A DNA stretch of 64,000 nt from Hyposmocoma kahamanoa (GCF_003589595.1 NW_020653993.1:8256488-8320487); one strand, 5' to 3'. Positions 34,558-46,361 are shown, numbered from the stretch's first letter. A program made the numbers and translations. The notes: generated from the letters alone by a model not told the origin.

Positions 34558-34850
34558 AGCAGTAGAGCTTCTTGTGAGAGTTCGTCCGGGGATGTGCTAC
34601 CTTACCTATTTCTGACGACAAGCAATAACGTGAGCATTACTGCGTTCCGGTTTAGAAGCGTAAGGGTGCTGGTGCAATTACAGACACATGGGACTTGTCA
34701 ACTTATGTCTCGGGTCGATGGGCGCAATGGCAGTGCCCCTTAGATATTTGCGATTTAAAGCTCTGAGTGACACTGCAACTGTTATGGACAGGCGTGTCAC
34801 TTACCACCAGGCGCACGACTTGTTTGTCCCGTCACTAGTTACCATAAAAA
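34558..34850 (+). mobile_element. SINE-like retroposon, family A, best plus copy
   Basis: This copy defines the family. Sense order: AGCAGTAGAGCTTCTTGTGA, CCTTACCTATTTCTG, GTGCAATTACAGACACATGG, GACTTGTCAACTTATGTCTC, TTGCGATTTAAAGCTCTGAG, TGGCACTGCAACTGTTATGG, CACGACTTGTTTGTCCCGTC, then a short A-rich tail. Length is about 290 bp. It has no ORF and no inverted ends. It resembles a short retroposon common in butterflies and moths (GTGAAATTAC..GGC..ATG.GAC, cut by TTATGTCTC). About 26 copies, in both orientations and at many degrees of decay, lie in this window. Confidence 0.65.
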
Positions 34851-34921
34851 AAGAATTAAACGGTAACTTGAGGAGAGAAAAGTAAACAAAAATAATTACT
34901 TTCATGTTTTGTAATTAGGAT

Positions 34922-35071
34922 TTAAGTTTCATCATAATTGGGCAGTTGCCCGGTCCTGCTCGCATCGTAATCTGACGGAGCTGCTCCATCGGTGTCGTCG
35001 ATAGAGGGTGCAATCGGGAACTCCTCGTCAAACAGCTTGTCACTTTTTCGTGTTTTGCCATTTATTGACAT
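34922..35071 (-). CDS. Small unrecognised ORF, 49 residues
   Basis: Minus-strand ATG-to-TAA frame starting MSINGKTRKSDKLFDEEFPI, with an acidic stretch (SIDDTDGAAPSDYD) and ending GQLPNYDET. Its composition (acidic, few hydrophobic residues) is more gene-like than the AT-rich background. It could be a last exon, the N-terminal remnant of a transposase, or chance. No acceptor was identified with confidence, and a SINE-like copy abuts it on the low side (34558-34850). Confidence 0.25.
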   Translation of the reverse strand: MSINGKTRKSDKLFDEEFPIAPSIDDTDGAAPSDYDASRTGQLPNYDET

Positions 35072-35204
35072 ATAACAATTGAAGGATGTACACTAGAATG
35101 AAATAAAAATTGAAAGCGATTGTAACAAAAATCCACTAAATAAAAATACATCGATCGCACCCTTATTGGCGTCAAGTCATTTATGTATTTTTTAATTATT
35201 TTTC

Positions 35205-35425
35205 TTCAAAGTCAAAATCAAATAACCTTTATTTCATAAGTAAACAAATTACACTTGATATCGTCATTATGATTAAGCTCTACTGCTCATTCGAAGCGCA
35301 GATTCCCCTGAGAAGTATGAGCAAGATACTATAGGGGTTGCCCTACGTAAATATACATTTAAGTACATTTATCACTACAATATTTAATTTAAATATCTTA
35401 GATCGAGACTTCTTATCATATTTAT
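35205..35425 (-). mobile_element. Non-LTR retroelement 3' end, minus orientation
   Basis: It begins with CAAAGTCAAAATCAAATAAC and CTTTATTT (the reverse of a poly-A-signal tail) and continues with CATTCGAAGCGCAGATTCCC, CTGAGAAG, closely similar to 58530-58670. Confidence 0.5.
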
Positions 35426-35552
35426 GGCATTTACTATAATTTGGCAATAGGCGTTTGGTACTCGACATTGTTATCCAAGGTGCGCGAGACCTACAGGAAA
35501 GGAATGGTTTATCGTGCAGGAAGGCTCATTACAATAACGTATCATTATTAAT

Positions 35553-35628
35553 ACAAAGATAGAAAGAACACTAAGAAATTCCTTCGGTCCGGCTGGATTC
35601 AAACGAACGTCATTTAGCAAACTATGAC
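35553..35628 (-). mobile_element. tRNA-SINE family B fragment
   Basis: Only the 3' part and the B-box region remain (GGTCCGGCTGGATTCAAACG). It ends 27 bp from the donor side of microexon 8. Confidence 0.45.
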
Positions 35629-35655
35629 TTATAAATAATAATACAAATAAATTAC

Positions 35656-35682
35656 CGTAGATTTACAATTAGTTCCACGACA
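35656..35682 (-). CDS. Microexon 8, 27 nt (CRGTNCKST)
   Basis: Acceptor TTTTTTTCAG and donor GTAATT enclose CRGTNCKST in phase 0. It is the most distal unit found, 8.6 kb past microexon 7. A tRNA-SINE fragment (35553-35628) sits just beyond the donor. No further 27-nt unit or 3' terminal exon was recognised below it. Confidence 0.65.
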
Positions 35683-35699
35683 CTGAAAAAAATTCGTAT

Positions 35700-36239
35700 T
35701 TATTACTAAGGTTTAGAAGTATCTAAGTAAGCGCTAGTTACCACTTTCTTTCAGGTGGACAGTCTGTCTGTTCACTAGCGTGAAGACATTATTATAACAA
35801 GTAACTAGTTTTTGTTTATATAAATTATGCAACATACGAGCGCTTCATCTGTATATATTTGCAGAAAAAATTACGCAAGAAATAAAATAGATGACATTTC
35901 GTCCCCTCCTACATAAAGTATCGTATGTCGAAATTGCCAAGTTTACAGGGGAGCGTTTTAAAGTTATAACACGTGACTTTAGCATTTCTCAGTTTTATCC
36001 GGCAAAGTTCGTTACTCACATAGAGTATTATAAAATCCTATATATCACTTAGATGATCTATTAGATGATCACTCGTTCTGTGAATTCAGAACTTAAAACA
36101 CTCCCCTGTAAAGAGAGGGGTCGATTTATGTTCAATTTAAATAAAATTTTGTAATATTTGGTACCAGCCAAATGGTATATTTTGTCAGTTTACCAAAAAT
36201 TCCTTTTTAAATATTGTCACTTTATTATTGAAGATCCGG
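35700..36239. other. No gene recognised
   Basis: Nothing supported. Confidence 0.5.
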
Positions 36240-36450
36240 GTACCTTAAATGAATGAATGAATGATGTTTTATTTATTTCTCAATCACAAAACAGGCTTAA
36301 GAGTGAGTAACTTAAGGTTAATACAAGACTAAAAATTGGTCAGACTGTTTTGTGAGAGACTGGTGCCCGAGATAGGTATAGAAAAACCTGAATTCCGGGT
36401 CACCAGGCTTCCACTCTACAGTTGAGCAATTTGGTTGTGGCAAAGAGGTT
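36240..36450 (-). repeat. Likely retroelement 3' end with GAAT repeats
   Basis: A short GAATGAATGAATGA run is followed by TTTTATTTATTTCTCAATC, which reads on the minus strand as an A-rich tail with AATAAA after a unique 200-bp body. No coding block was recognised. Confidence 0.3.
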
Positions 36451-37454
36451 GTGACAAAGGATAAAATATATAAAAGTTAGTGGAATATTCCTCATTTAGA
36501 ATAATAAAAGTACTAGTGAACTAAACTAAGTATTTAAAAATATTTGTTTTATAATATTTTATTATATAATATTTATTTTATTAACATAGGTATTGTCTTG
36601 CCGGTCATAGTACACAAGATCTTAAGTCTACTCTGGCTTTCCCTATTACGTCAATTCGAAACACGATGCACTATTATAGCACATAGAACATAAAAACCTT
36701 CTGTAAGAAACAACGCTTAGACGTCATCCGTTGCATTTTTTTTGTTGTAAAGTGTAAAAACAGTATTTACTAAGGGCCCAGTTACACGACACGAAAGTTT
36801 TCGAATGGCCGCCCAGTTACCACGCTTTCACATACATTATTGGCGAATCTGAATTCTATTTACTAGGCAACAACATTTAAATTCCTCTAAAAATACAACC
36901 GCGCAGTCGCCGCGCGATAAAGTATTTATAAATAAGGTATAGTCAATTTTACTTGCATTTTAACCGATGAGTTAAATAATACGTTAGAATAAACACAAGT
37001 AGGTTAACGATACAGCCGTGAACTACCTTAAAAATGGAATAGCTCCAAAGCTTTTTTTAAAAATTGTACTACTTGTATGTAAAGAAATTATATTTCGCCT
37101 TTATGATTTCAAAACAGGTACAGTACCTGGCTGTAAATTATGACTAAAGCGACCATACGTCCCGCTTTGAGGAGGACAGTCCCGCTTTTAAGCTTCGTGT
37201 CCCGCTGTCCCCAAAATACTTTAACAGTTTTGATAAAACAGAACATACGTGACAATAAATTTAAAAAATGACGCGATAGCTAATATTATACAAAGCCAGA
37301 CTACACGAGATTACTTCTTTTTTATTTTTTTATCGTTAAATATAATATTAGGAAACCCAGACTTTTTATTTTTCTTTTTTCACAATTTTGCCATTTGCGC
37401 GTCCAAAAATTTTGCATTTAATATTTTTTCATAAATTTAACATTACCATGTCAC
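36451..37454. other. No gene recognised
   Basis: Direct repeats of CCCAGTTAC at 36777 and 36825; GTCCCGC three times near 37160-37205. Confidence 0.4.
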
Positions 37455-37500
37455 CATAATTTGGAGTCAAAGGTTACCACCACCTTTGACCCCAATTATG
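37455..37500. repeat. 18-bp-arm hairpin
   Basis: CATAATTTGGAGTCAAAGG against CCTTTGACCCCAATTATG, one bulge. Confidence 0.7.
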
Positions 37501-39742
37501 TCAGATCACTGGTCGAAATTCAAAATTTAAGCTTGGTCACGTTTTGTAGGCTCTGCGTAACTATGTTCTGAAATTGTGTTTTATAATTTTTTTAATACAC
37601 TTTACATAATGCGTAACAATTTACATAATGCGCTTCCAAAACGAGAAGCTTTGTAGAGCCTTTATCAATCGTCGCTCTACAAATCCGAAGGTAGCCGATT
37701 ATGGCCGACAGGTTTTACTGAAGCTCGATAATGGCATATTTACGGCCAGTCTGTTAATTATAAATCATCTCAGTTGTGTGTCCATAGAGGTTGTGTGTCC
37801 ATGCCAGGATTTTAAACGTTTGGTATCACGGAAGAAAAAAAAGAATGGAAATGGCATCAAGCACCATTTGTATCAAAACCGGTGTCGCCACACGCACACA
37901 TTTGAAAACGTAATCTTACGTTAGTACTAAGATAACATAATTTTGATTGGTTATAAATTATCAAACGAAAATAGACAATAATAAAAAACTTTTGGTAAAA
38001 AAAACCGAAAATTACTTGGATCTAATAAGGTTTTATTATTACTAATCACATAAAAGCTAAGAATCTTATGAACACAAACTTCTTGGAACAAAAGCAAAAA
38101 GTTGACAATCTACAGATAGGGATGTATCATTTAATTGATATCGACATTCTGTTTCATAACTAGTGGAATATTGAACTAGGCATTCCTTTACACTTGCTAT
38201 AATTAGGAGTCATCGAGTATATAACCAAAAATAGAGACAAAATGTCGTTTAATTTGTTTGAAAACTATTCTGCCATATCATTACTGTGACAACTGCGCTC
38301 CGATTGGCTAGCCCGAGTTCGAAACAATTGACGGGTATCGTCAATGGGTGTCGTCAACTGTTTCACTTCAAATCGACCAGTTAACTTGAGCTTTGCTATA
38401 ATGGACGAAAATTGCAAAATTACATATTTAATATTTAATTACCGATGAAACGTGATTCCGTTTGCTTTGTAATTAGATGTTTTGCTGTTTTTCCCACACC
38501 ACCGAATAGAACAGCACGGCATTGTTAGAGATATTATCTTTATTACAATAAATACAGAATATTATTTGGAATATACGGACACGTACACACAGGTCAGTAG
38601 TTGGCCTGTCTATATTTCAGTGCAAACGAGAGTTGATATTTATAAGAGCTGTATCGCTAATGTGTTACCAGGAATATATGACCGGAATTTATACGTAGCT
38701 ACATGCACAGTATTAATGATTTATTATACTATCATCGTACTTTCATTAACCTACTAGATTTCAAGTTAATCCGATCACTGGAAAGGTTGAAATATTAAAA
38801 ACAGTCTACATAAAAATCTTTATTCTACCTGAAATATGATATATTTGGTCAACAATTACCTCTTTCTGAACTGACTGAACATGACTACACCTATAGCGTC
38901 GACGAGCTTGTCAAGAAAGTGAAGATACTTATTTCCGAAGGCGAAGAAGTGAATCGTTTGTTTCCTGAAAACTTGACGAAAAATAACTGACAATGCTTCA
39001 GAAATGTTTTCACATTTAGATGTAGTCTATAATTTGTAAATGCGACTCGTGAGTTTCAAGTCATATATTACCTGATTAACCAAATGATTTATTTCTTAAT
39101 GAATTTTTCGGTTGTTATCCATTTGTACATAATTTAATGTGATGTCATGAAATGCCTATAGCAAATGGTGCTACATTTAGTAGGTACCCAGCTTTTAATG
39201 CCTGTTGCTTCAGCCCATTTCTCCTTTTAAAAGAATCTGGCGGGAAACTAAAAAAATCAATACAAAAACTGCAAATGTAAATCATGCCTTTGATAAAACT
39301 AAGAACTCAAGCGGACGAAGGTGACGTATAATTAGCAAGTAGGGAGATAGGAATCATGAAGATAAGGGAAAGAAAATCTCCAATCTCATAAAGTCTTCAC
39401 TTGATACTCCATGAACTTACCAGTATTGTAAAATTATCGCACTGTACCTCTTCTATCTACATTTCCTTTTTCCATTAATACATCGTTTTTACTTAAAATT
39501 AAAATTAAAAAAAAACCATTGCGAGTGTTGGGACCAAACATATAAGTAATCAAAATTGTTAGCTTTTAAATACCTGTAAACAATTTATGTTTACACATTG
39601 GTACCGCTATAATAAAAAAAAGTTGAACTAAACCAAAACCGAGTTTCTAAATACAGAGTTTCTACATATTGATAATTTGATTACAACACGCGGACCCAGT
39701 ACCAAGAGTAATACGACACTAGTGCAAGCAATTCATTGAGCG
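37501..39742. other. Intronic stretch, no exon recognised
   Basis: ORFs of 98 residues (37628-37924, plus) and 91 residues (38482-38757, plus) are open but carry no motif. A tandem TTTACATAATGCG duplication lies at 37600-37632. Confidence 0.4.
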
Positions 39743-39973
39743 TCATTCGATTTGTTCTTTTGACGGCGGCGATGGGTAGCAACCAATGTATATTGTTATT
39801 ACCGAATTGCAAGAAAATAGTTTTGTTTCGAAATTATAGTATTGTATTGTTAAAAATATTAGAAAATACAGACTTTTAGTACTTACCGATGGAAGGAAAT
39901 CACTCCTGGAGTATTTTTTAAACTTTGGCTTCTTACGCGACATAATATAAGCCATTATATTACGTATTTCCAT
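39743..39973 (-). other. Unrecognised ORF with possible first-exon end (MSRKKPKFKKYS...)
   Basis: Minus-strand ORF of 76 residues. Its internal part MSRKKPKFKKYSRSDFLPS runs directly into GTAAGT at about 39894, as a first coding exon would. The rest after the GT is AT-rich and unconvincing. No acceptor precedes it, so it does not fit as an internal exon of the microexon gene whose intron it occupies. It is basic and could equally be chance. Confidence 0.2.
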
Positions 39974-40592
39974 TATTTCCCAAAATAATCATGTATCACA
40001 TTTGAACGACGACTGACGCGCTGTTGATATTCATATGCCCGTCTAGTGATAAGCTAGGTAACGCGGACCCCGCCCACTAACCAGTCTATTACCAGTATTT
40101 ATGTGGTCTGTGTTTGGTATTCTGCTAAAAATTAAGAGTACTGACTTATCAGTGACTAGCCATAGTGCTCTTACTTTTTATTCTTTCAATGACATTTTAC
40201 AAATAAGCTTAGAATAATAACGCATAGAAACCTAGCCCGCACACGCTAAGTGAGGCAAATTGAAGCGCTCCCAAAGTGCCTACACGAGCGGGCGGGCCTT
40301 CAGTGCTCAAGGTCAACTTGCACCGCGAACAGCTCAAGAATTTTAGCTAAAAATGACGAAATGTGCGGTAAATGAGTGTAAAAATACGTCAGACAAACAT
40401 AAAATAGATACTAACATCACATTCCACAAGGAAGTAACGCGTTTCAACTTGTATTTTTATATAAATATTCACTAAAACCGAAAATTAACCTACTACTAAA
40501 ACTAGCCTACAAGAATTTGATTTTTGCCTCACTTGTGACAGTTCGTTTGATATGAAACTATCATTCTATGCGTTATTATTCTAAGCAAATAA

Positions 40593-41362
40593 GATGTTTT
40601 TTTTATAATATCAAGAGACGGAACGAGCAAATCGTGCGCCTGATGGTAAGCTACACGTCTGTCCGTACCAGTTGCAGTGCCATTCAGAGCTTAAGCAAAG
40701 ACCTGACCGTTAAGTGAAGACGTAGCCTTTGTGGCACAGCACCGACAGGATCGAACTTATAGCTCCGTTGAGCAACACCAACGACGTTGCTGTACCTGTC
40801 GCGACTACATTACTCCACGAAGTCTGAGGAGATAGTGGAGTACATCAGGTTAAAAGCCAAATACACCCTGAGGGTAGAGCGGTTGGAGTCCCGCCACAAC
40901 GTAAATTTTAATTCGTTTGTGCTGAGAGTGCCGACCGAACATCTGTCGGCCTTCATGAAGGAAGACTTTTGGCCGAAGGGTGTCATATATCGGCGATTCC
41001 GTGGCCGGTTACCTGACACCAGATTGCGCCATACACGTCGCCGGCAAGTGCAATACGTGTACATTAGTTGTTTATTTTATTTATATTGTATGTATGTTGT
41101 CCTTAAGGTATATAGTATATGGGTCATGTGGCCTGAAATAAATGTATAAATAAATAAATAAATAAAAAATAAAAAGATCTGATGGGCACTGCCACTGCGA
41201 CCGTCACTCTGAGACATACGTTGACAATCCCATGTGCCAGTAATTTCATCAGGACCCTTACCCTTCCAAACGGAAACACAGTAATGCTGACATTACTTGG
41301 CGGCAGAAATAGGCAGTACTTCCCTGGACAAACTCTTCCACAAGAAGCTGTACTGCTTCTAA
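40593..41362 (-). mobile_element. Family A retroposon split by the ORF1-only element
   Basis: The halves are 40593-40693 and 41172-41362; removing 40694-41171 restores a normal copy. Confidence 0.6.
40694..41171 (+). mobile_element. ORF1-only retroelement nested in a SINE-like copy
   Basis: The frame 40787-41149 encodes LYLSRLHYSTKSEEIVEYIR, YTLRVERLESRHNVNFNSFV, VPTEHLSAFMKEDFWPKGVI and YRRFRGRLPDTR. About 90 bp later comes an AATAAA signal and a TAAA-rich tail. It splits a minus-sense SINE-like copy into 40593-40693 and 41172-41362, so its ends are known to a few bases. The insert carries ORF1 sequence and a tail but no reverse transcriptase, so it is either an internally deleted copy or a non-autonomous ORF1-only element moved by a relative. 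Confidence 0.65.
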
Positions 41363-41831
41363 AAAGGTTCTCCCAAACTTCATAAAAGTTTATCGGGAGA
41401 GTTTGGTTGCTACGCTTAATATTACAGTCACATAAACATTACATTCAGTTACCAACATTACAGTTTTTTAATATTTACCTACATTGTATCTAATAAATAT
41501 TTCTTATTTCATTTTTAACAGACTACGGTTTTTTAAATGTGACGGAAAACAGTTAAGCTTTGTTGGAATTAAATAGTCCTTAGATCTTTTACCATATACG
41601 TTATTTGTTTTAAAAGTTTCATAGCTGCCCATCGTTGCTTGTCTTCTTGGATAATTATAATTTTTAGATACTTTACATTCATGACTTGGATATTCTTGTA
41701 ATATTTGTAACATTTTTTTTCTTTAATGGCAAGTCTATGGCACGTCAGTAGCCTAGTCTATGTATTTACTAACTATGTATTTGACATACAAAAACATTTA
41801 ATTTGAAAAGTTATTCAGTTAGTCATTTTTA

Positions 41832-42293
41832 TTTCGGGACTTAATCACGTATAAAAACATATTTTAATTACCTAGACGTTTCGGACGTATTGCAACGTCC
41901 ATGGTCTCGAAAGGGCTGAAGAGGCAGGTGTCAGCGTCTTCTAGCAGTGCGAGCTTTTCTCGTCACGTTCTAGAACGTCATCATTATAGTAGAATCGTAT
42001 CTGAAGCTATTGAAATTAAAAAGCACCGTAATTTCAACCGAGAAGACGGTATTAAGCTTGCATCGTCATGGGATCCACTTATCAGCAAATGTAGACGACA
42101 TCGAGTATCGCCCAACAAGTCGCCGGTTGTCGTGAGTGTTGTGCGTCGGTTAAGTGAGAACTCTAGTGCACAAATAAATAATGAAGATCAAGTGCTACCG
42201 CCTCTTCAGTCCCTTCGAGATCATGGACGTTGCAATACGTCCGAAACGTCGGGGTAATTAAAGTATGTTTTTATACGTGATTAAGGCCCGAAT
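41832..42293 (+). mobile_element. Penelope-like element relic with 94-bp inverted ends
   Basis: The arms 41832-41925 and 42200-42293 are near-perfect reverse complements, both holding GTTTCGGACGTATTGCAACG in one orientation or the other. Between them, and running into the right arm, a frame encodes HHYSRIVSEAIEIKKHRNFN, REDGIKLASSWDPLI and ends CNTSETSG. The EAIEI.KH..NFNRE.G..L...W.P pattern followed by an ...SETSG end is what I know from the C-terminus of Penelope-like elements. The inverted left copy is the arrangement these elements often leave after integration. The reverse transcriptase core is absent. Confidence 0.6.
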
Positions 42294-42564
42294 TAGAAAT
42301 CAAATAATGTGTGAAAAACGTGAAAGTTTCTATCAAAGTATTGCTGGTTAAACGAGATAAAAATTAAGATATGCATAGCAATTTCCGTGCTAGTTTTTAG
42401 TAAGGCAACGTCGATCGTTAGTGTTTGAACGAATAAATGCAATCACTGTTATACGAGTAGCACTGACATTCTATTGAGTTTCAACTGCCATTGCAATTAG
42501 ATTTGAGCAGAATAACAAATCGATGTCTTACTTTCTACTCGTATCGTTATAAACAGTGGTTATG

Positions 42565-42755
42565 GACATGGTAAATCTTCCATTTATTTTAAATTTAGTA
42601 TCAAGGGTGTTAATTTGAATGCTTTACTTTAAGAATAGGTAAAAGCCAGTGTGTAAATGTGAAGGAAATATGATGTGAAATCAGCCTGCAAAATTTGTAT
42701 ATACAATCAATTTTTTGCATTTCAAAAACTTTGTGCTTTGAGATACGAGTTTGAG
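42565..42755 (+). repeat. Family J repeat
   Basis: Preceded by GTTATGGACATGG, a scrap of family A, so the association of J with A recurs here. Confidence 0.55.
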
Positions 42756-43674
42756 AAAGTGAGACGACGAAATATAGTCTCAGTAGGGTCTTGATGGAAT
42801 TGCAATGACCAGTGCTTTCAAGAAAATTAGTAGACGGGGTATTGTAACGGAATTATAATTGAATTCTACTCGTGGAGAGATCGCTCAATCAATGTTGACT
42901 TGACACACTAATGATTAACGTGACGTCAGAAACTTTTCAGACGTGCGGTGACCCGTTTTGGCCGGGATATTTGATGGATATAGGGATGGTATTTATGGGG
43001 AGTCACCAGAGGAAAAGCGGGAAAAACTGTTTTACTACATCAAGTTTATTATTATTAAATATCGAACTTATAAAAAATATACGACAATTTTTAAATTGCT
43101 CAGCGGTTTAAAGAACGAAAGAAAAAGAAACGTTTATTCATCAAATTGAGTCACTATACACACTTAAATCTAATGCTTATTACTAAAACAACAAATGGCT
43201 GCGTGATTCCAAATTAGTAAGTTTGTATAGTGGCGCAAAAGAAGCAAAGGATACGACTCAGCAATATGTCTATCTCGGGGGAGACAGACGCTGGTTTTCA
43301 GTCGTTCCGGTTTCAGCGTCGGCTGAGACCTAAGGAAATGGTACATGCCCTGTGTATCCTCTGTTTTATGCCACACTACACATTTACAATACACGTATGA
43401 TCCATGTGTACATTATTATATGAAAGCTAAGTAAATATACATAAATAAGTTAGAAGACAAGAGTTAGGAACTTCCGCATCAGAGCATATGTTGGTTTTCT
43501 ATCAACAGATTTTTCATACGTTTTCTAAATGCGGATCTTGAGATTGGCTATTTAAGTGGAGGAGGCAGATTATTCCAGAATTAAGATGCCTGAAACCGGA
43601 AGCTACCCTCAAAAACTCTTGTTTTATGGAATGGCGTTACCAATAAAAAAACTATTAACTCTGCGCCACGCCTT
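42756..43674. other. Intronic stretch, no exon recognised
   Basis: Nothing supported. Confidence 0.45.
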
Positions 43675-43795
43675 CCTTCACCTCGTCAGTCGCCATCGGG
43701 CGCTTGTTGACGTCGGATCTGTATTATAATATTCTCGGCCTTTTCTTATTCTATTCATATTAATTTTCAGCGCGCGGGTTGCGGGACTCGCCCTA
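43675..43795 (+). repeat. Dispersed repeat shared with 320-470
   Basis: CGTCAGTCGCCATCGGGCGC, then GACGTCGGATCTGTAT and CGCGCGGGTTGCGGGA. Confidence 0.5.
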
Positions 43796-43947
43796 ATTTA
43801 ATAGCTTTTTCCGCTCTGAACACATTGTTTATGTAACGGACTGCCCTTGTATGTTAAAGACGACTAAGTGATTTTGGCTGAGCCGGAAAATGTAATTTGC
43901 GAAATTCATTAAAAATAAAAAATATACATTCCGGTGGCCTTCAGCAA

Positions 43948-43977
43948 ACTACGTCGCCCTGCCCAAGGCGACGTAGT
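43948..43977. repeat. GC-rich 11-bp-arm hairpin
   Basis: ACTACGTCGCC and its inverse with an 8-nt loop. Confidence 0.6.
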
Positions 43978-44303
43978 CGACTCAGCGCCGTTCTTCTTAC
44001 AAAGTCTTTTTTAACCAAAAAATTTCCACATAGGTAATCATCTCGAGAAAGAAAAACAAGTCTTAATAAAAAAAACTCAACGCAAAAAAAATTGCAATGG
44101 CAGCTGACAAAACCCTTATCTTTTTAACTTAACCCTTTTAGCGGAATACCAAACGTACAAAGTCCTGCCACTGACACTATCGACATGCAAGTGAGATGAT
44201 TTAAAATTAGCAGACTTGGGACCCTGGCACCATGACCAACTTAAAACAATTAGTATTCTACCGGTATCTAGCGAGTTTCCGATATAAGAATCAACAAACT
44301 TAC

Positions 44304-44330
44304 TCTCGCTTCACATGCTACTCCGGTACA
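44304..44330 (-). CDS. Microexon 7, 27 nt (CTGVACEAR)
   Basis: Acceptor TTTTACTTCCAG and donor GTAAGT enclose CTGVACEAR in phase 0. It is about 6.8 kb from microexon 6, in an interval filled with SINEs and MITEs. The C-x-G-x-x-C-x-A-x pattern is fully kept. The C-terminal dipeptide AR matches microexon 1. Confidence 0.7.
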
Positions 44331-44456
44331 CTGGAAGTAAAACAGAAATCTCTAAAACCTTCATAGTTAACAAATATAATAAACACAAAGAACATTTATT
44401 CCGAGTGTTTTATCGGGTGTCTTACTTAAATCACAAAACAATGAATATTAACTAAA

Positions 44457-44690
44457 CTGCCTTCGTGGCCTAACGGTTACCATGCCGGACTGCCACGCAG
44501 AGATCCCAGGTTTGATTCCCGGGTCGGGAAAAATATTTTTATGGTCTACATTTATTTCTCTCGTGAGTTTGGGTGTAATTTGTGGTTGTCTATGTGTGTG
44601 TCCGGGGCACCCGCAACACAGGGTTCCCTAGTGCGTGGCTATGTTCAGTGTGTGCGTTATTATTATTATAAGCTGAAAACACTGCTGCAC
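44457..44690 (+). mobile_element. tRNA-derived SINE, family L
   Basis: Plus-strand copy: CTTCGTGGCCTAACGGTTAC, GCCACGCAGAGATCCCAGGT, TTGATTCCCGGG, then body and a TTATTATTATTA end. It lies 127 bp from microexon 7 on its upstream side. Confidence 0.7.
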
Positions 44691-44742
44691 TGTTAAAAGC
44701 ATCTCGGGGGAGAAATAAACGGTTACAACGTATTTTGAAATC

Positions 44743-44946
44743 TTTTTTGTATAATATCAAGTGACGGGACGAACAATTTGTGCGCCTGATGGTAAGCGAC
44801 ACGCCTGTCCATAACAGTTGCAGTGCCACTCAGAGCTTTAAATCGCAAAGATCTGAGGGGCACTGCCAGTGCGCCTGTCAGCTCAAGACGTATATTCGGA
44901 ATACAGTAATGGTGACATTACTGTTTCGCGGCAGAAATAGGTAAGT
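44743..44946 (-). mobile_element. Family A retroposon
   Basis: Well-preserved minus copy, truncated at the sense 5' end after CGGCAGAAATAGGTAAG. Confidence 0.65.
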
Positions 44947-46361
44947 AGTACTAAACAGAAGTTATAAGATCTATAAAGAAAATTTTATACTAAATACTAT
45001 TTTAAAGCCGGGTTTCCGCTACACAAGTACTATATACTGCCCTCATAACGAAAAAAGGCACAACTATGCGTACTTTATACAGCAGTTGTACCTTTTTACG
45101 TTCCGAGGGTAGTATAGTAAGCATAATATTTAGTACACTTTAGTGCCATATAAATATTTATTAGGTACTATTCTTTAATGTCTTGAAACTAGAATGCTCA
45201 TTCCTAAAACAAATAAAAAATATGTCACAATCGGTAAATCTATAAAAAAATCCGATTAGGACAGGACCGCACTTATCAACACGCTTCAGCATCAAGCGTC
45301 ACGAACCCTGACATTCATCTGCGTCACAGACGAATGACCTGCTTTAAAATAGAATTAAAAACGACTCCCTGCAGGCACAAGGAAATTATTAGAAATTCCT
45401 TTGTAACTTTTTACAAGAAACTATTGATTCTGGAAAATGGAACCACTGTGTTCCTTTGTGTTGAACGATAGGGTGAACAGGATTTGAAGAGATTTTTTTA
45501 TTTGTCAAGATTAAAAAAAGGGGTATGTGTATTTTGTCTTTGAAATGTACAAGATAGTGATTACCACAAGGCAATAAATACAGTAGAAGGTACTTACTTG
45601 AGCTCAGTCCGCTCAGTCCATTTTCGCTTTTGTTGGTGGTCTCAATCATATGGATCAAAACCTCGAAAAACGTACATAAATTATTTTGCTACTTTGGAAC
45701 GCAAAAATGATAGCCCCACCTTATAACACATTATGGTGTTTTATGTCATTGTTAAGTCTTTTTTATTTAATTTTAATAAATTTTTAAATTTACTATTTAT
45801 CGTAATATTTTTTGTTACAAGAATTGAAAGTAAACCTTATGCCGCTGCAATAAGGTCGCTTCTTTTTTAGAGAATCAAATAAACATCCGATTCCTCGAGA
45901 TGTTTACTTGGTTCAGCTAATGACCGCTAAATGGCAGCACATTGATTAAAATTTCAATATAAAGTTTAAATTATATTAACAGCTCATTATTATATTAACA
46001 GTATTTGTATCAGTATTTCTTTTTAAATTAGAAACTATGCCCAATGTGTACCATGATTTCATAGTGTTAAATATTACGATTGTGCGAGTTTTGTTGACCA
46101 CGGTTTTTATATAATCGAAACTTAAAGCACTTCCATTGTATTTTTTCTTCCGTAGTGATTACATTGCATTAAATTCAACAAAAAGTTGAAGTTCAAAAAA
46201 AAACGACTAAACAATTTGTTCGCACTCCTGTCAGTTTTCGTATGTACTCCGAACAATTTATTAATAGAGTGCGGTCACCCTACAACAAGTATTGAATTCA
46301 CGTCGAAAGGAAACGGTAATTACAGTGTAGCATGAAATATTTTATGTTTAGCGGTATTTCT
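44947..46361. other. Intronic stretch, no exon recognised
   Basis: A minus-strand ETTNKSENGLSGLSS frame before GTAAGT (45594-45658) is discussed among the rejected items. Confidence 0.4.

Noticed and set aside
36657..36682. 21-nt candidate exon (CIVFRID)
   Set aside because: Poor acceptor and no match to the repeat pattern.
39419..39442. 21-nt candidate exon with TGC start
   Set aside because: Length is not 27 nt, there is no second Cys, and the acceptor tract is purine-rich.
41901..42257. 118-residue ORF as a host gene
   Set aside because: Its C-terminus lies in the inverted end of a mobile element and its motifs are Penelope-like.
45594..45658. Minus-strand frame VLIHMIETTNKSENGLSGLS before a GTAAGT
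   Set aside because: The acceptor (TTTTCGAG) is weak and the length, 64-65 nt, breaks the phase-0 rule of the neighbouring exons; left out as unproven.
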